Shown here: in pieces, positions 11,249 through 22,116 of the stretch
Layout of the letters: each line of letters starts with the position of its first letter
How positions within the stretch are numbered: the stretch's first letter is position 1
DNA from: Simmondsia chinensis
Lineage: Eukaryota; Streptophyta; Magnoliopsida; Caryophyllales; Simmondsiaceae
Length of the DNA stretch: 64,000 nucleotides
Assembly (NCBI GenBank): GCA_018398585.1
Contig: JAGTTD010000025.1
Location: 14,885,578-14,949,577, forward strand
Direction of reading: 5' to 3'
Made by a program: the position numbers and the translations under genes
Notes under the pieces: generated by a model
What the model was told of the DNA's origin: nothing
Databases searched by the model: none
Seen by the model: only the letters and a program-made list of their open reading frames with translations

Positions 11249-12561
11249 TTTAAAAAACACTTTAAACGTAAACAATCGTGTAACTATCTCACATGAATCA
11301 TGTACAATGCAGTGATGTATCTTCTTTTATTTAAGCATACACAATAAGTCAGATATCTACCAAACTGTACCATCATGCATACAATGATGACCCAAACACA
11401 CCACTCCTGACTCCCCGGCAGTAGGTCGCACGAAGCTAGTTCAGGTGAGAACTATTCTCAATTGACCTGTTTTCTTGTAACTCTTGCTAAACTTGATTAA
11501 TTCACCACTTTACCTTAGTTTCTAACATGACACAACAGAACTCCTCAGGGAGGCTAATGCACCACGCTAGTCAAGTGTAAACCATTACCTAAACCTCCAT
11601 ACAAATACACGAAATACTCCACAGCAGTGCGGCCGCATCGCTTCTTTGCACTTCGGTTTATCCCAATGGAAGTCTAACCCTGCAATCTACCAACGGACAT
11701 CCTCCACAGGGAGATCTATTGATCTACTATACTGCTAAACCGGTAATAGAGACTATGAGGTTGCAACAATTGAAACCTCGCTCCCACTTGATTTTTATAA
11801 CTAGTTTTTTTTTTTTTTTAATTAGCTTGCATTTACAACCTGAATTATCGCATAATCTCCTTTAGAATCTTATTCTAAATTTTTTAATTAATTAATTTTA
11901 CTTTTAAAATTAGTACCATAGATTATTTCATAACTTATTCCTTAGAATCCCATCTTAAAACTAAATAAATTAATTTAATTTAATTTATTAATTTATTATT
12001 ATTATTATTTTTTAAACTTGCTGAAGTCAGTGCCACGTCAGCGCTAACGTTAGCCTTGACCTGCTGACGTTAGCGACTAACATCATCAGAATTTTTTAAA
12101 TTAAATTAAATTAATTTTATTTAAATTCAATAATTAAATCTAGTCTCATTAAATTAATTTTATCCGATTTCGTCATCTAATCTCATTAGATTAATTTTAT
12201 CTAATTTTATATATCTTAACCAAGCGATTATTGTCTCATAATAAAGATCATGCAATTCCGATTGTATAGGTCGTTAGATTTGAATTAACGATTAATTCTC
12301 TAATGATTTAAACAACTTAAATCACCACTAAAAAACAACCTAGTTAACTATTAAATCTTTTAACCAATTTAAATAATTTAAATCGATACTTTAAATAACC
12401 TAGTTAACTATTAACTCTTTTAATGATTTAAACAATTTAAATCATTAATTCAAACAAAATTTTCCTTTTTAATAAAATCTATATTTTATTAAATCGCCGA
12501 TGTATTTATTTCGATCTTATTATACCTATTTATATATATTATGAATATAATTAGAGGCTGA
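11249..12561. other. Copia 5' untranslated internal region
   Basis: About 1.3 kb between the primer-binding site and the gag start. It is AT-rich, has no coding signal on either strand, and holds many ATTTAATTTAAT-type repeats. It is unusually long for a copia leader, so part may be a later insertion that I cannot delimit. Confidence 0.5.
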
Positions 12562-12574
12562 CTTTGATGCCAAT
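12562..12574 (-). other. Copia primer-binding site
   Basis: Minus strand TGGCATCAAAGTC immediately downstream of the right LTR resembles the initiator-tRNA-Met site TGGTATCAGAGC, with a few changes. Confidence 0.65.
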
Positions 12575-14773
12575 TGTTATGAATATAATTATACCTATTC
12601 TCAACTATGGTCACAACAATAGGCACCTATTAGAGCACTTAGAGTAGGAGACTCTTCTCTCTACCTAACCCCCCGGTCGGGGAGTCACACTTCATAACAC
12701 CTCAAGTGCGAGAGTTCCCGGGAATAGGTTTATCTCTTTACCCTTTGCCCTAATGCCGATTGTTGGGTTGGAATGAATTTCAAAAATTTTTCCCTCAATT
12801 TTATAAAGTTAATGCAGTGGAACGGGTTTAGAATTCATAACTCTGAACCTATGGTCGATTTAAAATTCTTAATTTTAAATCTACTGACTTTAATTCATAA
12901 TTTAAATCAACAGATCTAAATTCATAATTTAGATCTACATGCCTTTTACTCTAAAATATTGATAACAATACATAAGCTTAAACAGGCATAGTAACGAATA
13001 ATATAAATAAATAGAAAAGCGAAAACTAAAGTAAGAAGGAAAGAAGAAAACATGCCTGGAATTGCTGCAATAATAAAGAATACCATGAAAATCGAGACCC
13101 CACGATCTTCTATGCAATGACCTCAAAATGTCTAGAGGGTGGACTCCGAAACATATTAAAATGAGGGAAGAAAATTTTCAACGAAAAATTTTCTCTCCAA
13201 TTAGGTCTCTGAAACAATTTCAGAAACCCAAAAAATATTTGTATCAATTGAATGCTGAACCCTTGAAATAAGTCCCTCTATTTATAGAAGTATACATGAG
13301 CAAAAAAATCCTAATTTTTTGATGTGGGATTGCCCAGTTTAAAACAAAACGCATCACTTCAGACAAAAGGCAATTCAAAACGATACATTCCGTGCACAGC
13401 GCACGCGGCATGGACCCTTGTCAATGTGTGCCACGTGTCGAGGCCTGATTTGCCAAGGCCCGTGTGAGCGGATCCTCCCCAGTGCCACCTAGGGCGCGAC
13501 ACATGGCCCATCCGCGAATACGCGGATCATGACCTGTGCGTGATATTATTATTATTTTTTTGCTTTGTTTCCTACATGTAAAAATTCTATTAATGAATTT
13601 TAATTTTTTTGAATTATTTTATTTTATAATTTTTTAACTTTTATTCATCTTATTAATAATATTAGGCAAAATTAATTTATCCATCGCATAGATAAATACT
13701 TCATCTTATAAATTTTTTAATATTTTTTTGATGGCAATAAATACAGAGGCTTGTACAGGGACTTCAGGGATAATTTAAATCTAGCTCCAAATAGGTTAAA
13801 TTAATCATCTCATGAAATAATTTAATTACAATTTAATGACTTAATTCTACTAAATAAATCTCACTGCACTCCAGACTTAAACTATTTATTCAGTATTTTC
13901 CTATTAGACTGTATTGATGATAACAACTCCTCCACTAGATGTCCATGATAATGGATAAATATAACCACTACCATTATCCTTCTCAGCTTCTCCATTTGTT
14001 ACCGACTCACCCTATACTAAATAATTCATTTACACTTGAACATCTTCATAGTATAAATTCCAAATGTCAAACATTTAAAGTACTTTGGCCAAAGTTTCTG
14101 AACTATTCAAATATTTGCGAATCAACTAAGGGGACATCTGTATCTCAGAAGAGACTGTAGATTCCCTATTGAATACATGATCCTTGTCACACTTCATGCC
14201 GCTATCCAATGTACGTGGGATTTCAGTCATCCGTTTAGACATTGCTTATAGTATACCAAAGTAACTAACCCTCCATGCACAAGTCCAGAATACCCTCAGG
14301 ATTCAGAGTCGTTGTTCAAATGGTACAACGTGAATCACTCATCTCCGATAGCAGTCTAGAAATAAGTAACCCACATGGTCGAACTCAGTGTGTCAATCTT
14401 AGTAAGCACACCAATCCAACACTTTTGGATCTACATCCACATGACTATGACAAGTCATCTAAAGTGTTAGGGCATGGTCTTAAAAGGCCAGTAGTCCATG
14501 CTTATCGTTGACCACGAGTTATTCAAATAGCATTCCATATTATTTGTTCCAAGTCTATTTGTGGGTAAATCTCATTATCCACCTAGAACAAACATGTAAA
14601 ATATAATATGAGGACTCCATCAATCTCATGGACAATATTTAAAAGAAAATCACATGTAGTATATAAGCTCACTTTATACAAATTCAATTAGAAAACGACT
14701 GAAACTTTAATTTTATTTATAAATAAAATAATATTACAAAGTAAATTTGGATTTTAGGACACTATTCCTAACA
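12575..14773 (-). repeat. Copia 5' LTR (right)
   Basis: 2.2-kb LTR bounded by TGTTATGAATATAA (left) and ATTCCTAACA (right). It matches the left LTR through most of its length. It carries a GC-rich stretch (about 13388-13530, with GTGCACAGCGCACGC and ACGCGGATC-type strings) absent from the left LTR. Confidence 0.85.
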
Positions 14774-14778
14774 CCTGC
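14774..14778. repeat. Target-site duplication CCTGC (right)
   Basis: Second copy of the copia target duplication. The gypsy gag start resumes here and runs to the primer-binding-like site at about 14855-14871. Confidence 0.85.
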
Positions 14779-14871
14779 TATTGAACATCACGATCAAAAA
14801 TGTCGTCGACGGCTGCGTACCATGGTCTCCCATGAGCTATCTCAGATGTTGTTCTAAGCTTGGATACCAAC

Positions 14872-15331
14872 TGATGGAGCGCGAAAGTGGACTTTTTGGA
14901 GAATAGAAAGGATTCAACGGCTTTTCCTTTAAGATTATTAGTAACTAATAAAAACAAAGAGAAAACATAGAATTCAATTCTAATTCTCACACTTGAGAAT
15001 AGAAAGAACTAAATAACTCATAAAAATAATCTAAGAAATTGAATGCCTCAAAATCCTAGCTCATCCCTCTTTAAATTGAGGTTAGAGATATCTAGAAAAT
15101 AAAATGAAATCAAGATAAATCAAAATAAAATCCTTCCCAATCTAAAATACATTCCTAAACATAAATTATTTATCAAATTTTCACCGTATACCATCCTTGC
15201 CGCCAACCCATATCCCGCCAAACAATCCCCCAGTCTCATATGTGAGGTAGCATTGGCCCGTTTATCCAATCCAGCAAATCCTCTTGCCATGGCATTATTA
15301 AGCCACCAATTCCAACATGACGGCTGCATCA
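14872..15331 (-). repeat. Gypsy array LTR 1
   Basis: 460-bp LTR, ends TGATGGAGC and GCTGCATCA. On the minus strand it is preceded by a purine tract GGGAGAGAA and followed by GTTGGTATCCAAGCTTAG, a primer-binding-like site related to that for initiator tRNA-Met. Confidence 0.85.
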
Positions 15332-16917
15332 TTCTCTCCCGATTGGAGAGAATTCGTGCTCGAATTCTCCAAGGGATCTTCATAGTTGTTCTCTCCATGT
15401 AGAGCTTATTGACTCCATCCACCAAGGTTCTCAAGCTCCAATTCAAACACCTACCTGCCAGCCATAGTACCCGCCATTGGTCAAGCCGCCAAGTTCCATC
15501 ATTTGTTGGCATCAGTACAGCTGATTCGCCCTTCTGCCTTACTCGGATATAACTCCTAGCAATTAGCTTCCACAACTAGTGCCTGACGTCCTCATGGTCT
15601 GCAAGGCTAACTCAGTATGGAATCCTCCTTCTCGATGAGAAGTCTTCAGGAACCCGGTCTAGCAAGCCTTGTTTCTCCCATGCTGGCTGTAAGTAATATG
15701 CCAAACCTTCCAGACAAGCCTCTTATGACAGGCTTACTACCTTTTTTGACACCTCCTTCTCGTCATGAAAGGACTTATCATACGTGGGCTCATCAAATAT
15801 GGGTGGAGAAGACAAATCAAGATGTGTTGCCTCAACAGAGATAGGTGATACAGTGATAATGCCTACTAGTGTAAACGCCAACTCTAACTTGCCAGCTACG
15901 TTGGTGGACACGGCTCTCTCTTCCAGCTTTTCGTCTTCGGCCTTCGAAACACATGGCTCCTCAACCTTCTTGGGCAACAAGATTATGTTTGTTCCCTCAA
16001 AGACAAAGCTATATGTGTTACATCGTCTGTCATAGATGGAACCTCTATCGTATTTACACTTCTCCCCAACAACAAGTGGCAAGCATCCATGGTCACCATG
16101 TCACACTGCACACCATCTTTGTACTTCGCTGCAACTGAAAAATTTACCAAGCAACATTTAGAAATGGTTACCTGATCATCTTTCTCGAGCCATGACATCT
16201 TAGAAGGGTTCAGATGATCTTTCGTTTTCAACCCGAGCTCCTAGATGGCTTCTTTGGAGATGGCATTCTCACAACTCCTGGAATCGATGACTAGGCAGCT
16301 TATCCTCTCACCAATCATGCATGTCGTTTGGAATATGTTGTCTCAAATCATGCATGACCAACAACAAGTGACCCTTGTTACCTGCTATCTCCACTTCGCC
16401 AAATGATGCCACCTCGTCTTGAATTTCTGCCACTACTATGGTGCCTTCTTCCTTATTTTTTCTTTTTTTGTAGAAAAACAACTTTTTTTTTAAAATTTCG
16501 GGAAGAAAGAGATTTTGCTAACGAACAACCTTTTAATGCTGCCTAAACTCAAGAAATTCATCCCGGAGATTGGTTTCTACCCTCCGTTCTTCAATGTTGG
16601 CATTGCTGGTATTGAGCCGATATTTCCTCGGTCTAGGATTCAGTTGATCAGTATCCAATACCGGATTTTTGGCCTAGTCCGTCTCCTCTTCTATAGCACT
16701 CGATGTTAATGGGTGTTGGGGCTGGGTTCCCGCCTCCAAGTCAAGATTTGCCCCAGTTGAATTAAGAAACTCTTGATTTGCCAGAATTCCACTTCCACCT
16801 CCTTGAATCTCCTCTCGTTCTACCATTGAACGTCATGATGAAATAATGCCGCCGACGGTGGCATATTTCGGTCACCCACGGGCCGTCTCAGAAGTCGTTC
16901 TGAGCTTCGTTACCAAC
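15332..16917 (-). pseudogene. Gypsy internal region A: gag start and protease
   Basis: Minus-strand gypsy internal region. From the right: a short gag start (about 16890-16800), a gap where the gag core is missing, then protease with LVIDSRSCENAIS near 16300 (Gly of DSG changed to Arg) and MKTKDHLNPSKMSWLE, YKDGVQCDMVTMDACHLLLG (16231-15983). Next are CKYDRGSIYDRRCNTYSFVF and the acidic linker with ATHLDLSSPPIFDEPTYD (16082-15723). The region ends in about 450 bp of 3' sequence (15600-15332) read by one 151-codon frame of no recognised function. Reverse transcriptase and integrase are absent. Confidence 0.8.
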
Positions 16918-17406
16918 TGATACAATGTGTTGGTGGGATTTTTGGGGAACGGGAAGAATTCAACAACCTTTCCTTTAATTTTATTAATAACTAATAAAAA
17001 TAAAGAGGAAATATGGAATTCAATTGCAATTCTCACACTTGAGAATAAAAAGAAATAAATAACTCATGAAAATAATCTAAGAAATTGATTGTCTCAAAAC
17101 CCTCACTCAGCCCTCCTTAAATAGAGGTTAGAGATATCTAGAAAATGAAAATAAAATCAAGATAAATCAAAATAAAATCCTTCATAATCTAAAATACTTT
17201 CCTCAACATAAAGTACTAATCAAATTCGAACTCTAATCTTCACCGCATCCCATCTTTGCCGCCAACGACCCTCGCTGCCAACCCGTATCCCTCCAAGCAA
17301 TCCGCCCACCTTGGACGCGAGGTAGCAATGACCCATTTATCAAATCTCGCCAATCCACCTGCCATGGCGTTATTAAGCCGCCAATTCTAGGATGGCGGCT
17401 GCATCA
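16918..17406 (-). repeat. Gypsy array LTR 2
   Basis: 489-bp LTR, ends TGATACAAT and GCTGCATCA. It is preceded on the minus strand by CCAAGAAAGAA (polypurine tract) and followed by a GTTGGTAACGAAGCTC primer-binding-like site. This is the middle LTR shared by two internal regions, diagnostic of a tandem array. Confidence 0.85.
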
Positions 17407-18884
17407 TTCTTTCTTGGTTGGAGAGAATTCGCTCTCAAATTCTCCAAGGGATCTTTCTAGTTGTTCTCGCCATGTAGGGCTTCCTCACCCCATCCTCCAA
17501 GCTTGTTGAGCTCCAATCCACACACTTATTTGCCATCCATCATACCCGCCACTGGTCACGCCACCAAAGTTACATCCTTTATTGGCATCAATAGAGCTGA
17601 TCCGCCCTTTTGTCTTACTCAAATGTAACTCCTAACAATTAGCTTCCATAAAAGGGTGCCTGAAGTCCTCATGCTCCGCAAGGCTTACTCGGTATGGAAT
17701 CCTCCTTTGCTGTAAGGAGTCTTCAGGCACCTGGTCTAGCCAGCATTGTTTCTCCCTTGTTAGCATAAAGTAATATGCCAACCCTTCCTGACAAGCCTCC
17801 TTTAATAGACTCCCTACCTTTTCCGACACCTCATCCTCGTCATGGATGGAATCATCATACGTGTGCTCATCAAATATGGGTGGAGAAGACAAATCAAGAT
17901 GTGCCACCTCAACAAAGATAGGTCCTCCAGTGATAACGCCTACTAGTGTAGACGCAAACTCTGGCTTGCCACACGATTCTCTTTCGAATTTGGGTCTTCG
18001 GCCATTGATACACATGGCGCCTCAACCTTCTTGGGAAACAAGATGATCTTCGTTCCCTCAAAGACAAAGCTACATGTGTTGCGTCATCTGTCATGGATGT
18101 TGCCTCTATCGTATTGCCACAATCTCCCCAATGACAAGTGGAAAGCATCCATGGTCACCACATCGCACCACATGCCATATTTATAGTTCGCTCCAATTGA
18201 AAAATTCACCAAGTAACTTTTAGACACGGTTACCTAATCGCCTTTCTCTAACCATGACATCTTGTAAGGGTTCAGATGATCTTCCGTCTTCAACCCTAGC
18301 TTCTGGACAACTTCTTCGGAGATGGTGTTCTCACAACTCCAAGAATCGATGACTAGACGGCGCTCTTGCCAATCGTGCATGTCGTTAGGAATATGTTGTA
18401 TCGAAGCCATTCATCTCCTTCTGCTTCTTCAGGCATGAAGCCAACTTGCCTAATCAACAGCTAGCGACCCTCCTCACCTGCTATCTCCACTTCGCCAAGT
18501 GACGCCGACTTGTCTTGAGTTTCTTTCACCATTATGGCGCCTTTCTTCCTCAAACTCTGGAAATTCATCGCGGGGATTGGTTTTCACCCTCTGCTCTTCA
18601 ACGTTGCCATTGCCGGTATTGAGCTGATGATGCCATGACCTAGGATCCAGTTGATTAGTATTCGATACTGAATTCTAGGCGTTGGGGCTAGATTCCCGTC
18701 TCGAAGTCAGGATTTGCCCCCCTGTTGAATCAAGCAACTCATGATTGGCCAAAATTCCACTTCCACCTCCTTGAATTTCCTCTTGCTCTGCCGTTGAACA
18801 TTACGATCAAAAATGTCTCCGGCAGCGGTGTACCTCGGTAGCCCACAAGCCATCTCAGAAGTTGGTCTTAGCTTTAGCACCAAC
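17407..18884 (-). pseudogene. Gypsy internal region B: gag start, protease, RT start
   Basis: Best preserved unit. The gag start lies at about 18860-18707 (MACGLPRYTAAGDIFDRNVQ). Protease is at about 18370-18050 with VIDSWSCENTISEEV (Gly of DSG replaced by Trp) and WCDVVTMDAFHLSLGR. The linker ATHLDLSSPPIFDE follows (18015-17800). Then comes a segment ending IPYRVSLAEHEDFRH at about 17690-17640, which matches the P.YR.S..E..E opening of gypsy reverse transcriptases. The frame stops right after this, and 3' terminal sequence with a purine tract follows, so the catalytic reverse transcriptase, RNase H and integrase are deleted. Confidence 0.8.
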
Positions 18885-19386
18885 TGATGCAGCACGTAAG
18901 TGGGATTTTTGGGGAAGGAAAGGATTCAACAACCTTCCCTTTAATTTTATTAATAACTAATAAAAATAAAGAGGAAACATGGAATGCAATTGTAATTCTC
19001 ACACTTGAGAATAGAAATAAATGAATAACTCATAAAAATAATCTAAGAAATTGATTGTCTCAAAACCCTAACTCATCCCTCCTTAAACAGAGGTTAGAAA
19101 TATCTAGAAAATGAAAATAAAATCAAGATAAATCAAAATAAAATCCTTCATAATCTAAAATACTTTCCTAAACATAAAGTACTAATCAAATTCAAACTCT
19201 AATCTTCACTGCGTAACATCCTTGCCGCCAACTACTCTTGCCGCGAACCTGTATCTTGCCAGGCAATCGGCCAATCTCGGACACGAGTTAGCATTGACCC
19301 GATTATCCAATCCAGCCAATCCTCCTGCCCTGGCGTCACCTTCTAGCTCGTATTAAGCCGCCAATTCCAGGATGGCGGCTGCATCA
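18885..19386 (-). repeat. Gypsy array LTR 3 (element 5' end)
   Basis: 502-bp LTR with ends TGATGCAGC and GCTGCATCA, the rightmost of the array. It is followed on its right by TAACT. Confidence 0.85.
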
Positions 19387-20499
19387 TAACTATAAATAGT
19401 GAAGTCCATCAACAAATTACTTCAAAAATACTATACCTTCATTCTTTCGTAAGATAACCTAAAATACTTTCCAACAAACATCATACCTTTTTTTTTTTGA
19501 ACACAAACATCATACCTTCATCATTGCAAAAATACAAGTAAACCTAAAAAGTCAACTAAAATTGACATGACACCTTCAATTTTGCAAGGAAATCAAAAGA
19601 AGGATATGGTAGACAAAAGATGTAGTTAGTGGCTACCAAAGCTATATTTTAAGTCCAAGCCATCATTCATACGGACTCATATTTTAGTCTCATACTATTT
19701 GGGACACAGTGTTGTTCGACTATGGTTAGAAATTTAGTGGTTATAAGTGGTGGAGTAAAAAAAAAATTCACAAGCCACATGTTTTCAGTCTAAAATTATG
19801 CATGATATGTACTTATATTTAAAGTAAAAATATATTAACATTAAATTTTAAGGTAAATTTTGTATTATTCTTCTTCCTTTCAACATAAATAAGTCATGTA
19901 TCCCATGACAAATAACTAATTTATACCAATATAATAACACAATATATTGAAGGTATGATATCTATCATATTCAAAACTATCCATCTATCAATCAATTTAA
20001 GTTGCACTTTTCTCTCTTGACAAGTTCTCACGTCACAAACTTGAATTTCAACCCTCCACATTTTCCAATTTTGGAAAGTTAAAAAAAAGGCAACAGAAAA
20101 CTATAAAACTGCATTGAATAAAATTAAAAATTGCAATAATTTGCATTCGATAACCTTTGCGCTAATTACAAAGAGCAATGCAACATATGCACAATTTATT
20201 TAATCTAATTTATATATCTAACGCACAAGGGGAAAATTTATTATTGCTTGAATACAAACATTATTCAGTGTTAAACCTTATAACCTTGAATTTTAAATAT
20301 GCACCTTCAAGTTTTAAAATTTAAGAAAAATATACAATAATAATATACTAAATCTAATTATAAACTGCATTCATTTGGCTGTATAAACTTTGCCTAATTT
20401 ACAAAGATCAATGTTGTATATACCTTATTTATCTAATTTCTGTAAACTAAACAAATATATCGGTAAAAAAGTTATCAGTTTTAATTGTTGGATTTGATA
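19387..20499. other. Intergenic AT-rich DNA
   Basis: About 1.1 kb of AT-rich sequence with T-runs and no coding signal. I see no recognisable element in it. The left end of the copia fragment at about 20500 is not sharply defined. Confidence 0.4.
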
Positions 20500-20617
20500 C
20501 ATCAGGTAGGCTACTCCATCCCAAAGGATGAAGTTTGTGGTTCTAAGTCAACTTAGGGACAAGCACGATGTTTCTAAGTTGCAAAGATCGATTTTTAGTG
20601 TGAATGGAAGTGGAAAC
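20500..20617 (-). pseudogene. Copia fragment left of the LARD
   Basis: Minus-strand frame VSTSIHTKNRSLQLRN then IVLVPKLT matches the copia pre-integrase region (usual form L.L.N.L.VP.L..NL.S). It is the direct continuation of the copia sequence interrupted at 31187. It becomes unrecognisable below about 20548, and the lower limit is uncertain. Confidence 0.65.
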
Positions 20618-21117
20618 TGTTTATAAAACTGGCCGGTATTCACTCGGTACTTAACTCATCCGGCACTTACACGCCCACACTCACTTGTTCGGCACTTACT
20701 CGCCCAGTACTTTGTTGTGCTTATAGTCGTACTCTTTCCAGGCAAATAAGTAACACCAAGCGACGTGTATAAACAACGTAGCCAGAAATGGGCTAGCCAG
20801 AAATGCACGAACCAGGAATGGCCAACCCAAAAATGGGCGAGCCAGCTGATTGAAGTTCTCTATAAAAGGGAAAAGGCTCCTCACATCTCAAGACACACCT
20901 CCCCTCCTCTTAGGCATGCCTTTTCCTCCCCTCTTCTCTCCCAATTCCCTCTCCGGAGGAATAATCAATCAAGCCTCCTACTCCCCTCACAAATCCTGTA
21001 GGGAATATCAGGCTGAATGCGTTGCTAGAGATTGAGTTCAGCTCATCCTTACGAACCACATCTCATACAGAACTCCAATACAATGAATAAGTACACTGAC
21101 CAAATTTGTCATAAATA
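20618..21117 (+). repeat. LARD 5' LTR
   Basis: Starts TGTTTATAAAACTGGCC. A TATA box, CTCTATAAAAGGG, lies near 20860, followed by a pyrimidine-rich transcribed leader (CCTCCCCTCCTC). U3 contains repeated AGCCAGAAATGGGC-type 13-15-mers (20785-20845). Confidence 0.85.
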
Positions 21118-21140
21118 TTTTTGCACTGTCTATAGGAAGA
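21118..21140 (+). other. LARD primer-binding-like site
   Basis: TTTTTGCACTGTCTATAGG directly after the LTR is similar to the TTGGCGCCGTCTGTGGG sites of Tat-lineage gypsy elements, with about four changes. Confidence 0.5.
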
Positions 21141-21439
21141 ATCATAAGCACACAAGTGCTTGGGCATTTCTTGCAAAATTTCAACATTTTCAGCAAAATT
21201 TCAACATTTTCAATATCTGGTAAGTCAATTTTTCAGCATTTTAGGTCGGTTTTTTGCATGTTTTCTGATAAGAATGAGTATACTCAGGCAAAATCAACCA
21301 AAGAAACTCCCTAATATTGTTGAACAATAAAAGAGATTTTCTTGAATAAACTCTTTTTTTCCGCTTTAAGGCATAATCTGGAGCCTTCAAGGAGTTTTGC
21401 TTGGGTAAAGCCAAGTATTGCTACATTTTTAATGCCCCC

Positions 21440-22100
21440 TTTTTTTTTTTTCAAAGGTTCAAAAAATCATCATAGGTACCGAGACCACTTCAAGAGCTTC
21501 ATTTTGATGTAAATTTGATCCATAACTTTTTACGGATTGAAAGTTACGCCTGCTTTAAGTTGTAAAGTAAGTTACACAACCCATCTGCCCATGGCACGCA
21601 TACTTTACCTTTCGTATACTTTCGTTGATAAAAACTTCAAAAGCTCAGCATAGGTACCTAGAGCTCTTCAAAAGCTTCGCTTTGATACATAATTCGATTC
21701 GTGAATCTTCATGAATTGAAAGTCATGCTCCCTTTAAAATATACGGTAAGTTATCTAACCAAAATGTTTGATTTGCTCTCCCAGTTCATCTTTCATATGC
21801 TTTCCTTGTTTCAAATGCTCAAGAAATCATTCTAGCTAAACAAAAATCTTCAAAAGCTTTGTTTCGATAGATGATTTGACTCATAACTCCTCAAGGATTA
21901 AGAGTTACGTTTGTTCAAGTCTCAGGGTCAACTTATATAGGCCATGAATCACTATCTCGTCAAAGAAACTCCCACAATGTCTTTTTTATCTTTTCTTTAA
22001 ACTATGAGAAATTGCAATGGTTGCATAGAACTCTTCAAGCGCTTCTTTATGATATGAGACTCGCACTATAACTCCTTACGGATTAAAAATGATGTCCGTT
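21440..22100 (+). repeat. LARD block 1: long tandem repeat
   Basis: Roughly four diverged units of about 160-200 bp. Each contains a CTTCAAAAGCTT-like string, then GATTTGA..CATAACT.CTTACGGATT and AAAGTTACG. The last unit is the target of the RTE insertion at 22117. Confidence 0.65.
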
Positions 22101-22116
22101 TAAAGTTACATGATAC
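22101..22116. repeat. RTE target-site duplication (left)
   Basis: TAAAGTTACATGATAC is repeated exactly at 23715-23730, on the other side of the LINE. Confidence 0.9.

Larger units (their letters stand above)
5938..14773 (-). mobile_element. Ty1/copia element, 8.8 kb, nested
   Basis: A minus-strand copia element with long LTRs (5938-7905 and 12575-14773), a primer-binding-like site TGGCATCAAAGTC just inside the right LTR, gag-protease-integrase-RT-RNase H in copia order (11248 down to about 7930), and a polypurine-like GAACAAGTGGAAGAT against the left LTR. Ends are TGT..CTAACA with a CCTGC duplication on both sides. Stop codons interrupt the polyprotein and most of gag is deleted, so it is not autonomous. 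It lies inside the gypsy array and is younger than it. Confidence 0.9.
4807..19386 (-). mobile_element. Ty3/gypsy tandem LTR array, RT-less
   Basis: Four LTRs (4807-4846 truncated; 14872-15331; 16918-17406; 18885-19386) share the ends TGATGCAGC and GCTGCATCA and alternate with three homologous internal regions on the minus strand. Each internal region has a primer-binding-like site after the LTR, a short gag start, a protease domain and the beginning of the reverse transcriptase domain, then jumps to the 3' end. The five bases outside the array are TATCT (left) and TAACT (right), possibly a target duplication with one change. A copia element (5938-14773) is inserted in the leftmost unit. The array is probably the product of unequal recombination between LTRs of a non-autonomous gypsy element. 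Confidence 0.85.
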
